Shown in pieces: positions 1 to 12,100 of a stretch of 64,000 nt of DNA. Under the pieces are notes generated by a model, which searched no databases, was not told where the DNA came from, and was given only the letters and a program-made list of their open reading frames with translations. The position numbers were made by a program, and so were the translations under genes. The stretch lies in the NCBI GenBank assembly GCA_033063855.1, contig CP093831.1, positions 8,184,001 through 8,248,000 on the forward strand, read 5' to 3'. Source of the DNA: Smittia aterrima (lineage: Eukaryota > Arthropoda > Insecta > Diptera > Chironomidae). Each line of letters opens with the position of its first letter. Position 1 is the first letter of the stretch.

Positions 1-1
1 T

Positions 2-2709
2 TTTCTCATGATTTCTCCAATTGCGCGTGGATTGTTTCATCGTTCGATTTTGATGTCAGGCTCGGCTTTGTCAGATTGGGCATTGAATTATAATCCACAG
101 CAGGTCACGCTGCAGGTCGCAAAAAAGCTTAACTGTCCGATAGAAGACTCGAAGCTTGGCGAGTGTCTTCGTCAAAAAACGTACCAAGAGATTATGAACG
201 TGACGGTCACAGCAAAGGAATTCCTTACGATTTTCGGTCCAATCGTTGATGGGTTAGTCGTGCCCAGTGACCCTCATCAGGTGATGTCAGAGAGCGAATC
301 ATTCAGCCGTTTCGATTTACTTTTTGGAATGACAGAAATCGAGTCGTTCAATATTCTCGGACGTGATGCAATCCAAAACGGCCTTGCTCAAGTCGACAGA
401 GACCACAACATTCGTCGCTATCTTGTCAATCGATTTGATAAAAGACCGGAAGTTGCCTTTCTCTCAACTTTAAAGGAATACACGTTCTCAAAATCAAAGA
501 CACTTTCTCATTTGGATCATCGCGACATGTTACTCGAGATTCTTTCTGATGCAAGAGTTTCAGCGCCAATGAGTAAGTTTTCCTTTGTTTTACAAATAAC
601 TTTAGTTTTTAATTATAATTTTTCCTTTCAGTTCAAACTGGAATTTACTTATCAAAGTCGAACCCAAAATGCTATATGTACGTCTTCGCTCACAACGCTG
701 AGTCAGGTGAACACGCGACAGTTTCTGAATCCATTCACGGAGAAGATTTGCCTTTCATATTTGGAGCTCCTCTTGGTGACGTAGGACCATTCCAAGTTTT
801 CTACAATGCCGAAGAACGTTTGCTCTCTGAAGCCGTCATGCGTTACTTCACGAATTTCGCAAAGACTGGTAAACCAACGGTGCCGTGGTCAGGTCGCTTT
901 CATAATATGAACCCAATCGATTGGGAGAAGTACGATGTCGATTGGCAAGAGTTCAACGAGATTAATCAAAATTATTTGCTCTTGGGGATTCCTCCGATTG
1001 TTAGTCAACGTTATCGCCACAAGTACACAAAGTTCTGGAACGAGGGACTCATTGAGACAATGAAGAATGCGAATAGTCAGTTTGGAGTTTACGGTAAATT
1101 CCAAAACACTCCATCGACGCCAAGGAAATTTCAACCAGCGATGCCGACCGGATCGATCAGCATGTATCCAATTAAAGTCGAGATTGAGGGTGAAACTGAT
1201 GATCCTGTGAGAGAATTGCGTCATCGCCTTCAGCAAACGAGAAACTCAGTTCATTCGCCGAGTCTCTCAGTATCAACCGAGTCGATAAACTACGAACAAA
1301 TCTCATCAGACGAGCACGAAATCTTCAAATCAGAAACGACAACAATTTTGTTGATTGCAGTCATCGTCGCTTTCCTTCTCGTCAATCTCATGGGGCTTTT
1401 GATCTATTTGTATCGTCGCAAAAAGCTCAAATATAATAACACGAACATTTTCGATGACGATAAGCGATCAAAGTTCAATGACACTGACGACAGTTTCATC
1501 CTTCGAAAGTCTAATAACACTTACGAATCGGTTAAGCGTCATTCACCTATAAACGGCTTTGGTATGTCTCGTCAACTAAGCACGAGCACAGTCGACACGC
1601 ATATGAAAGTGAGCGATTGGATTTCAAGTGAAATACCTCGCAACATTCATCAGAACATTCATCAGAATTCGTTCGCGCAAAGAGGGAAAGTTAGCGTGGC
1701 AATAGACGCCACACCGCAAGCACGTAGCAATAGCATTCTCCGACAAGAGCCGATTGAGGTAACTAAAGCGAAGTCGTCGATGGATTACGGGAATTGTGGA
1801 CGAATTGTTTGTCAAGAAGTTGACATGGACGGATCGATGATTGATGAGATTCCTTTCCGAGAATTTCGTGAGCGAACCGAAAGCGACTCAAGCGAGTGCT
1901 CATCTTTCGATTGTGAAGAATGCGCGATAAATCATCAGCACTCATACTCGGACCCAGCTAGGAACGTTTTCAATGCTCAAGAAGAAGTGACAAGCTTCAT
2001 TGAACTGAGTGATGTGAATGTGACAAGTCGTGATGAGTCTGAGAAGATTCCATTGTCTCCCGAGGAATCGCTCAAGGTTATTCAGAAGATGAATTGTCCG
2101 AAAGTGCTTCCGAGTTATCCAGATAATCTTCAGTTTAACGATTCATCTAAGCGAAGATCACTTCAAATCCCTCCGCAGTTCTATCAGATTCATAACAACA
2201 ACACTTTACTGAGAGATCCAAGTAAGTTACGTCCAAATCCACCTCCGAGATTGTCATCAACTCTCGAAAGAAGAACTCCAAGAAGTGAGAGCAAAGCTAA
2301 TCTTTTTATGTCAAAAGCGATGAAAGCTGTTGCTCCTCCAACACCTCCAGATCCTGAAATTACGTCGTCTTCAATAACTGTCGGCCCAATCGTTCCTAAA
2401 CTTGAAAATATTTACATGTCGATGCAGCGGAAAGCGTCACTGAGTCGTCAAAATTCTATTGCCTCACAAGATATTGAAACTCAGGAGAAGTCGTCACTCG
2501 ACAATCCTCCAACCCAAAACGACAACGAACATTTATATGCTGAAATAATTAAGAACTCTCGTGTACAGATGCCCCAAGACGGAGTTTATTCAATCACTGC
2601 TGGAGCGGCCACCAAACAACTTCAGGCGGCAAATTCTCAAGAGAGTAACTCAAACTCAACGTCATCGTCTGAAGACTCGAGCACTGGCACTATTAGGGAA
2701 ATTAATTGA
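2..2709 (+). CDS. Gli: Gliotactin-like cholinesterase-domain transmembrane protein (5' end outside window)
   Basis: Two exons are visible, 2-572 and 632-2709, joined by a 59-nt GT-AG intron; the reading frame enters from the left edge, so the start is missing. The first ~330 visible residues are the C-terminal half of a carboxylesterase/cholinesterase fold (GLFHRSILMSGS after the nucleophile elbow, GPIVDG, and IHGEDLPFIFGAPLG where esterases carry their catalytic His). A hydrophobic segment at about nt 1345-1422, followed by YRRKK, is the single membrane span. A ~425-residue cytoplasmic tail follows, rich in Ser and with Pro-rich (PPTPPDPE) and Tyr motifs. In Drosophila gliotactin is a catalytically dead adhesion protein of tricellular and septate junctions. 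That architecture and the GSALSDWAL stretch support gliotactin over neuroligin or neurotactin. AATAAA signals lie at 3118 and 3219. Confidence 0.82.
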
Positions 2710-3320
2710 AACTCGAGTGCGCAAATGAGCTTGTTGTTAGCTTCTAAGTTCCACTGACGACGAGTCTCACTATGAGAAATGCAAAATAGCGATAATTATC
2801 GAAGCAATATCGACTTTGAAAGGATAACTTTAATCAAGATTATCCTCTTGAGAGACTATAGAGATTTCTTCAGGGGAAATCGATTGAAATGATTGCGAGA
2901 TAGAGCAGAATTTTGCAATTCGCGTTCTCTTTACAATTTAGTATTACAATCATAGCCTATGATTCATAAGGTTTCTTAGCTTTAATATTTGAATTACTGA
3001 AATGAATTCGCACTGAAAGCCTACATAGCAATGCAATCATCAAACTTTAGACTTTTAGTGAATTTTAGTTGAATTGAATCCTTGTAAAAATCATTTCAAA
3101 ATTTAAACTTTTAGCGAAATAAAACAAAATATTTTTACATCAAACTCTTCTTAAAAAATTGATTTTAACTTGAGCTCCCGAAATTGAATTTTCTTGTTTC
3201 GCAGAATTGTTGAAATGGAATAAATTTACTTTCAGCTTTGCCACTTAGAGATTCGTCAAAAACGATAAAAGTGCTTCTAAGATTTATTGGAAAAAGCAAT
3301 AAGTGAACGTTAACATCTGT
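2710..3320. other. Convergent 3' UTR interval between Gli and the DUF1091 gene
   Basis: This is AT-rich non-coding sequence. Plus-strand AATAAA signals at 3118-3123 and 3219-3224 suit Gli. A minus-strand AATAAA (TTTATT at 3283-3288) lies just past the stop of the leftward DUF1091 gene, which would give that gene a very short 3' UTR. I see no further gene. Confidence 0.6.
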
Positions 3321-3923
3321 TCAACCGAAAGTATCCTTCAAGGACAAGACGAGAGCTCCAGTGAGACTGCCTCCCCCAATAAAAGCTCCGTTCTTATCAG
3401 AAATTGTCACATCGGCTCGATAATCACCACTTGGGAACATTGCTGCGAGAGACTTCAGATTGACCGTGCAGTTGACAACTATGAGATCCTGATATGGACA
3501 CGGATGAATGATTGAAGGTACCGTGTCTCTAAGAATCAGGATTAACTGTTGCGTTAGGAAGTTCTCTTGGGTTTGATCCATCCATTTGCACCAATCGACG
3601 TGAGGAGTTTTGACTATCTCTCGATAAACGTTCCCATATTTGTAGCTAAGTGATCCGTCAACCTTTAAAAAGAACTTTAAAATTGGTTTTTATTTTCTCA
3701 ATAATCTCACAAAAATGCTTGTCAACGGTTTGATCATGTGAACGTAGACGTTCAACATCGAAACACTTCGATTCGACTTCACAAAACAGGAGTAATTCTG
3801 GTGAATGTAGCTTTCTGAAATATTGCAACGAACGCCTTTAAAGTAAACATCTGGCGGTGAAGCAAAAATATTTTGTATCAGAATTATTGCAACAAGGGTT
3901 GCAACGATGAGTTTAAACTCCAT
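3321..3923 (-). CDS. Small secreted DUF1091-family protein
   Basis: Two exons, complement(3711-3923) and complement(3321-3662), are separated by a 48-nt intron with a GTGAG donor; together they encode 184 aa. The start is the ATG at 3923; no in-frame ATG lies upstream. Residues 1 to about 19 form a signal peptide (EFKLIVATLVAIILIQNIFA). The mature part has the spaced cysteines and the PSIIHPCPYQ..VNCTV pattern of DUF1091, a large insect-specific family of secreted proteins with many tandem Drosophila members, thought to be related to ML/GM2-activator-like lipid-binding folds. N-glycosylation sequons are visible (NIS, NYS, NRS). The ligand is unknown, so no function is assigned. It stands alone here rather than in a cluster. 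Confidence 0.72.
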
Positions 3924-4024
3924 CGCAAACAAGAGCTAATGATTAACTACATTTGCTTTTATTTTTTCTTCAAAAAGTTTCATATAAAAGGTTCAATTAT
4001 ATTCATATTTAGATCACATTAAGC

Positions 4025-4231
4025 CAGCAATTATCAAGTTCATCAAAAAATTCGACAATTTCATGTCAAGCCGAGTGGAAATAACAGAATTTTGTTGACG
4101 ATGAAGAAATCATTCGCATTAATGGATCTCCAATAACGAAGGCAGAGTGATAATGACCGTGAACTTTTTCGATTACAAATCTCGTTATTCCCCGAGGCAA
4201 GAAATTTATTATAGCGACATCTTCATCTCAC
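4025..4231. repeat. Dispersed repeat, copy A (~207 bp)
   Basis: This stretch is clearly homologous to 26362-26563. Long shared blocks are visible by eye, starting CAGCAATTATCAAGTTCATC, continuing with TTTCATGTCAAGCCGAGTGG and AAATCATTCGCATTAATGGA, and ending with AAATCTCGTTATTCCC and ATAGCGACATCT. Small indels separate the copies. Flanking sequences do not match, so the unit is about 200 bp. It has no open frame, no terminal repeats I can see and no poly(A) tail. It lies between the DUF1091 5' end and the DUF389 3' end. It could be a MITE or SINE remnant or a duplicated structured element. Confidence 0.75.
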
Positions 4232-4402
4232 TCTGAATGAAATGTGCTTTCTTCTCCTTTTATTTTGCAAGAGAATGAAAAGATCTTTAATGAACCAATA
4301 CAAATCAAAAGTTCATCACATGAAGTTACAAAAAATTTATAGAAATATTTTAAGTTAAAGTGAAGAGATCCATAAGAAAGTATTTAAGAGAAAGTTACGA
4401 CT

Positions 4403-6543
4403 TTAGGCCAAAGGATCATTAGCAGGAGTTACAATGAATCGTTTGGTGTTACATCCTGATGTTCCTGGACCTTCGATCGAGACTAGAGTTGACTCTACTT
4501 GAATTCTCTTCGCAGGAGACGACGACGATGTCACAACGTTTGAAATATTCCTAAAGAAAAAGCTCTTAAGCATTAGTTTTATTAAAATTTTTAAGTCAAC
4601 TCACGGATTGTTGCGATGATGTTTATCTGATGAAATACTTTTATCAACGATACTCGAATAAATCGTTTCAAGATCCCGAATACTCGTTCGCGTGCTATGC
4701 GAATCTTTGTGATGATGTCGCTGAGTCGACCAATTATTGTCACGAAAGCTTTGGCGAAGAAGTTCAACGCCAACGCCTTTAAAGTTATCGGAAGTATTCG
4801 CTTGGAATTGACTTAGTTCCTCTTGTAACTTATGGCCTTCATCTGCATGAACAGTTTTGTTGTAGTCGCGAGCTATTTTAATATCGTGTTTCCAGAATTG
4901 TCTTTGATCATCAGACACCGGAGCAACTTCTTTGAATTTCAGGAAAACAAATCCCTGAACAGAAAAAGAATAAGCAATGAGTACTTCAAAGTTTATTAAA
5001 CACTCACCATCGCGTAGACGCACAAGACATTTGTCAAAGTCATACATAAGCTGATTAAGCCTAAAGTGAGAAGTTCTAGTCCAACATCTTCTGAGTATGT
5101 TTTGCTCAATGATTCCATTTTATAGACAGGCCCCTTTTCCTTGAAAATCTTGTGAACACATGAAAGCGACCACAACAATCCCTTGAGTGGAAAATATTTT
5201 GAAAACTGTTAAATTAAATTTATTTTGCGCTTACGGTGTTAACAGCTGGAGGTAGCAGTGAAGCTGAGATTGCCACGCCAACAAGAGATCCAAAATTTTC
5301 ACCAATAACTGCGATGGCAACAGCAGCGCCTGACGGTAAAGCAATAAATATTCCCACGATAACAGAATGAAAGTCAGTTCGTGTTTTCATTTCAGATGTA
5401 AGTCCAGGAATATCAGTAGAAAAGATGTAGTTGATTCCACAAGAAATGAGTCCAAACACAAAGCCAACGAGGATGCACATGAAGATTCCGATGATTTCAT
5501 TCTTCATTCCCCAATATTGTAATTTGTGATCTTTGATCACGGCACCAAACGTTGCTGCAATTATAGGTCCCATCAAAGGCGAGATCAACATACTCGCAGC
5601 GAGAAAGAGAGTACTGTAAATAATGATTTAGTTGAGAAGGATTTATCTGATAAGAGGACACTACTGACCTGTCCTCGCGAAGACCAAAACTCGCGAGAAT
5701 GCTGGCTACGATGAGAAGGACAATGAAATCAAAGCTTAACGTTGCTGACTCTTTACAATCGACAACAATCTTTGCAACATTCATTCTTGCTCGAACTGTT
5801 CCAATGAATTTATTCCACGCAGTCTCTTTGATAGCTGCTTGACTGGAAGTTGATGCTGCTTCTTCATGATTTTCACGATATAAAGTGCAAGGAATGATTG
5901 CGATAGAAGATCCATGCTTCTGACCAATTTTGAATTCACTCAACATATGAATCGTGTCATCGCATCGAACTCCTTTTTCTAAAGAGAACGTTATCTGATA
6001 AGAGTTCCCATTATTAACTCGGACCCAGGATGCGTTCTTTATTTTGAATTTGTTGATGATCTCGCGCATAACTTTCTCCATTGGCGAACGATGATTAAGC
6101 ACTGGAATCTGAATATTGGTAGTATTGAATCTATCGATAGCAGATTGGTTGATATCGCGTTCATCATTTATTCGTCGATTGCGATCGCTGTCAAATGATC
6201 CTCGTTTCTCTGAAAGTTCCTTCGAAATAAATAAAATCGTTGAGGGAAAGGTAGAACAAAAGAATAAAACTGATTTGCCTTTTCTCCTGGAGCATCGTTT
6301 GACTCTGAAAGCTCTATTTCATCCGTAGATTGTGAAATTTTAGATTCTGCAAAATTTTCTAATTTATGGTCCTGCTGAAGAGAATTTTAATTCAATGTTT
6401 GATTAATTCAATCCTTTGTGACAAACCTCTGTATTATTATCAAAGTCAACTTCCTCGTCGACATTAACCTCATCCTTAGAGACTGAAACACCTTCATATT
6501 TATGAGAAGGAACACAAATAATAAACTGGTTTCCGGCTGACAT
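4403..6543 (-). CDS. DUF389-domain multi-pass membrane protein
   Basis: Seven exons on the minus strand: 6543-6427, 6374-6279, 6219-5669, 5613-5235, 5181-5008, 4954-4605 and 4550-4403. All phases close, giving 604 aa. The DUF389 core is clear: ASMLISPLMGPIIAATFG (about residues 261-278) and ASLLPPAVNT (about 372-381), with about six membrane spans between residues ~235 and 450. The N-terminal ~230 residues are soluble, acidic at first and then probably an alpha/beta domain. The C-terminal ~150 residues are hydrophilic. DUF389 is best known from bacteria and archaea and its biochemical role is unestablished. The six introns, including one with a GC donor at 6278, show a resident eukaryotic gene, not contamination. 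The start is the ATG at 6543, with a second exon that is only 96 nt. Its 5' end faces alpha-spectrin. Confidence 0.8.
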
Positions 6544-7568
6544 CGTACAAAAACTGACTTCAGATCGGCTAACACAACGAAGTTGTCAGTCGATCAGTTC
6601 CTTAAAAACACTTTTATCAAGGCAATTTAGCTTAACTCTTACTGGTAATATGCTTTGGATCCGTTAATAATAACTTAGGCTTGATTAGACGCCCTAATTA
6701 AGGCAGAAAAAATGATTTCAGTGAAAAAAAATCGTTTGGTGAATAATTTGAAACGAAGTTCGTGATTTTGTCTTCTTGGTTGAAAATTTAGTCATCGCAG
6801 GAAATTTTACGGTCAGAAAGAAAAAAATCGTTCCGGAAAGAAAAAAAATAAAATATCCGTGTAAAAACAAGACGAAAGTGACCGAAAAAGATAAATTATT
6901 ATTAAGTAAGATGTGCGCTATTGAAATATCATAATTTTAATCATTGAAAAGTTGTAAAAGTTGATTAAAATTATCAAATTCTTGCCACGCCCAATGGATC
7001 CAATTTAAAATAATTAGGAAGTGAAATAGATGTGTTTGAAGATTAACATTCACCTAATCATGTTGATAATGAATGTTTCTTGATAGTTTGAATATTAATT
7101 ATTAGTTTTCCGTGATATTTAATATTGCGAAAAAAAATATTGATTTTTTACTAAACATTAAAATCTCATTCCTACTCAATATGTTTATCCCAAAATATCA
7201 TTGCATCATAATCGAGTACTCAATTTGAATTCTTCTCGACTCATGCTCAAGTAGAATTTATCGCTTCTGGAATTTTAGAAGAGCGGACAGTTAATGTCAT
7301 TTTCTATTTTTAACTCACTAACACAACTCGAACTATGCGGTAATTGATTGGAAACGCTAAAAGAAGAAGAATTAACGAATGGCGGCTTGTTCATGTGATT
7401 TTGTATGTTTTGTGAAGAATGTTTGCTGATAAATATTTTCTTTATTTACTTTAGATTACAACTTTTCGAACGATTCGAATCTTATAAGAGAAATAAGGTG
7501 AGAAATATTAGTTGACTGTTTATGAGATCAAAGGTTTTCTAAGTCTTTCATTGTAGAAATTATAAGAA
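6544..7568. promoter_or_regulatory. Divergent 5' region of the DUF389 gene and alpha-spectrin
   Basis: About 1 kb of AT-rich non-coding sequence separates two genes that point away from each other. On its right side a non-coding alpha-spectrin 5' exon is likely: a GTGAGA donor follows position 7497 and a TTGTAG acceptor ends at 7556, leaving a 59-nt intron just before the ATG at 7569. I see no reliable TATA box or other named motif. Confidence 0.5.
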
Positions 7569-9149
7569 ATGGATCAATTCACACCAAAAGAAGTTCGCAT
7601 TCTCGAGAGCGCAGAAGATATCCAAGAGCGCAGAGAACAAGTTTTGAACCGCTATGGCGAGTTCAAGCTTGAAACGAGATTGAAGCGTGAGAAGTTGGAG
7701 GTACGTGATGAGTTTTCATGCGCCATTTCATGTTTTATCTAAATACTTTCTGTTCTTAGGATTCGAGACGTTTCCAATATTTTAAGCGAGACTCCGACGA
7801 ATTAGAAAGTTGGATTCATGAAAAATTGCAAGCTGCCAGCGAGGAAAGCTATCGCGATCCAACAAACTTGCAAGCAAAGATTCAAAAGCATCAAGCATTC
7901 GAAGCTGAGGTGTCGGCTCATTCCAACGCCATCGTTTCTTTGGACAACACCGGACAAGAGATGATCAATCAAAGTCACTTTGCTTCTGATGTCATTCAAA
8001 CACGATTGGATGAACTTCATCGTTTGTGGGAGCTTTTGTTGTCTCGTCTTGCTGAGAAAGGCATGAAGCTTCAACAAGCTCTTGTGTTGGTCCAATATTT
8101 GCGTCACTGCGAAGAAGTTATGTTCTGGATCAAAGACAAGGAAACATTTGTCACTGCCGATGAGTTCGGACACGATCTCGAACACGTTGAAGTTTTGCAA
8201 CGTAAATTTGACGAATTCCAGAAGGACATGGCATCACAAGAATATCGCGTGATCGAAGTCAACGAAATGGCAGACAAATTGATTCAAGATGGACATCCCG
8301 AAAGAGAGACAATTGTTAAGCGAAAGGAAGAACTCAATGAAGCTTGGCAACGCTTGAAGCAACTTGCAATCTTGCGTCAAGAAAAGCTTTTCGGAGCTCA
8401 TGAAATTCAACGTTTCAATCGCGATGCTGACGAAACTGTTGCATGGATTGCTGAGAAAGATGTCGTTTTATCATCGGACGACTATGGTCGCGATCTTGCC
8501 AGTGTTCAAGCTTTACAGCGCAAGCATGAAGGTGTTGAACGTGACTTGGCTGCTTTGGAAGACAAAGTTGCAACTCTCGGTACCGAGGCTGGACGTTTGT
8601 GCAGCATTCACGCTGACCACAGCGATCAAATTCACGATAAACAATCAGAAATCGCAGCCTACTGGCAATCACTCACTGCCAAAGCTAAGGAGCGACAGCA
8701 AAAACTTGACGAATCCTTTTTCTTGCATCGTTTCTTGGCTGACTTCCGTGATCTCATCTCATGGATCAACGGCATGAAAGCAATCATCTCTGCCGATGAA
8801 TTGGCTAAGGACGTAGCTGGAGCTGAAAGTCTTCTTGAACGTCACCAAGAACACAAAGGTGAAATTGATGCTCGCGAAGACAGCTTCATTGCATCAACTG
8901 CAGCAGGACGACAGCTTCTTGAGCGTGAACATTACGCCGCAGCTGAAATTCAAGAGAAACTTGCAGCACTCGAGAATGACAAATCATCATTGTTGTCTTT
9001 GTGGGAAGATCGTCGCATCTTGTACGAGCAATGCATGGATTTGCAATTGTTCTATCGCGATACTGAACAAGCTGACACATGGATGGCTAAACAAGAAGCT
9101 TTCTTAGCGAATGAAGACAAAGGTGATTCGCTTGACTCTGTCGAGGCTT

Positions 9150-9180
<31 letters not shown>

Positions 9181-12100
9181 CTTGGCTGCCCAAGAGGAAA
9201 AAATCAAAGCATTGGACATCTTTGCGACCAAATTGATTGATGGCGAGCATTACGCAGCTGATGATGTTGCACAACGTCGATCGATGTTGTTGGCTAGACG
9301 ATCAGCCTTGTTGGAAAAATCTGAGGCTCGTCGCGTCTTATTGGAAGACTCCAACCGTTTGCAACAATTCGAACGTGATTGCGATGAGACCAAAGGATGG
9401 ATCAGCGAGAAATTGAAGTTCGCCACTGACGACAGCTACTTGGATCCAACAAACTTGAATGGAAAAGTTCAAAAACATCAGAACTTTGAACAAGAATTGA
9501 CAGCAAACAAGAGCCGCATTGAAGATATTACAACAAATGGACAACAACTGATCGAACGCAACCATTATGCTTCAGATCAAATCAACTCACGCATGCAGGA
9601 AATCGTTTCCTTGTGGGAATCACTTGTTCAGGCAAGCGACAAGAAAGGATGCAAACTTCAAGAAGCATCTCAACAACAACAGTTCAATCGCACGGTTGAA
9701 GATATTGAATTATGGCTTAGCGAAATCGAAGGCCAATTGTTGTCCGAAGACTACGGAAAAGATCTCACAAGTGTCCAGAATTTGCAGAAGAAGCATGCTT
9801 TGTTGGAAGCTGATGTAATGGCTCACCAGGATCGCATTGAAGGAATCAAAGTTGCCGCAAATAAGTTTGTCGAAGGCGGTCACTTCGATGCTGACAACAT
9901 TCGCAACAAGGAAAGTACATTGTCAAAACGTTACGCTGCCCTTGCTGCTCCAATGGGAGAACGTAAGAAGCGTTTGTATGATTCTCTTGAGGTTCAACAA
10001 TTGTTCCGTGATTTGGAAGACGAAGCTGCTTGGATTCGTGAAAAGGAACCCGTTGCTGCGTCATCTAACCGAGGGCGCGACTTGATCGGAGTCCAGAACT
10101 TGATCAAGAAACATCAAGCGGTGTTATCCGAAATCAATAATCACGACAATCGCATTTGTGGAGTCATCGACGGCGGTGAGAACATGTTGAAAGAACAACC
10201 TTTGTCTGTTGATGAAATCAAGTTGCGCTTGGACTCATTGAAAGATCAATGGCACAGCTTGAAAGATAAATCAGCTCAACGCAAACAAGATCTCGACGAT
10301 TCATTGCAAGCTCATCAATACTTTGCCGATGCAAATGAAGCTGAAAGCTGGATGCGCGAAAAGATTCCAATTGTTTCAAACACTGATTACGGAAAAGACG
10401 AAGATTCGTCTGAGGCTTTGTTGAAGAAACATGAAGCTCTTGTGTCAGATCTTGAAGCTTTCGGTAACACAATCCAAGCACTCCAAGATCAATCGAAGAA
10501 TTGCCGTCAACAAGAAACACCAGTCGTTGACATTACCGGCAAAGAATGTGTTGTCGCACTTTACGATTACACTGAGAAGTCTCCTCGTGAGGTTTCAATG
10601 AAGAAAGGAGATGTGTTGACTCTTCTCAACTCGAATAACAAGGATTGGTGGAAGGTCGAAGTTAATGATCGTCAAGGATTCGTACCAGCTGCTTACATCA
10701 AAAAGGTTGAAGCTGGTTTGAGCGCTTCTCAACAAAATCTCGTCGACGGGCATTCCATTGCCAAGCGTCAATCTCAGATCAATGGCCAATACGATAACTT
10801 GTTGGCTTTGGCAAGAGAACGCCAAAATAAATTGAACGAGACTACAAAAGCTTACGTTCTTGTTCGTGAAGCAGCAGACTTGTCAGCATGGATCAAAGAC
10901 AAGGAAAGTCATGCTCAAGTTAAAGACGTTGGAGAGGATTTGGAAGAAGTTGAAGTCATGCAGAAGAAGTTCGATGATTTCAACGACGACTTGAAAGCCA
11001 ATGAAGTTCGCTTGGCTAAGTTGAATGAAATTGCTGTTCAGTTAACATCTTTGGGACAAACGGAAGCTGCATTGAAGATCAAGACTCAAGTTACAACTTT
11101 GAATGAAGAATGGCAGCAATTGCAACACATCACAACCGAACGTGCTAATCAACTTGGATCAGCTCATGAAGTTCAACGATTCCACCGTGACGTTGATGAA
11201 ACCAAGGATTGGATTTCCGAGAAAGACGATGCTTTGAACACCGACGACCTTGGAAAAGATTTGCGAGGAGTTCAAACTTTGCAACGCAAGCACGAAGGTG
11301 TTGAGCGTGATTTGGCTGCTCTTCGTGACAAGATTCGTCAGTTGGATGACACCGCCAACCGTTTGATGCAATCTCACCCTGATACAGCTGATCAAACTTA
11401 CGCTAAACAGACAGAAATCAACGAAGAATGGCAACAAATCATGACCAAGTCTAACTTGCGCAAGGAAAAGTTGTTGGATTCTTATGATCTCCAACGTTTC
11501 TTGAGCGATTACCGTGACTTGATGGCATGGATTAACTCTATGAGCAGCTTAGTGTCAAGCGAAGAACTTGCCAATGATGTAACTGGAGCTGAAGCTCTCA
11601 TCGAACGTCATCAGGTACGAATATTATTTTTTTATTTGCTCAGTTTTCAAAAATCGAGAAACTTTTATTTTTCAAATTTCAAAATTCCTTCTTCCATTTT
11701 TTCTTTCGATTGGGTTTACATTGATGGTGTAGAATTATCGGGCAGAAATTGACTTTCGTTATGGTATTTCTCAGGTATTTTACAAGTTTTCCTTTCGAGC
11801 GAAAACTTACAAAATCTGTTTGAATCGCTTTTATCGGTAACAACGCTGATCTTAAGTCACGTAAAATTGTTTATATCATAAAATTTATGGTGAAACAGTT
11901 GCCATTCAAAACAATAACGCACATCTAAGCTCTCTTAATACGCACATCACCATTATTTTGTGTTCTTTTCGTTCATCGTAACAGATCGAATCATAAAACT
12001 TTGGAGTATCTAACAAACTTTATTTTGATTACTTTCTTTTATTAACACTTGCATTGTAACTCTTTTAGGAACATCGCACTGAGGTTGATGCTCGCGCTGG

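Noticed and set aside
4403..6543. DUF389 gene as bacterial contamination
   Set aside because: Six spliceosomal introns, matching composition and placement between two fly genes exclude contamination; an ancient transfer remains untested.
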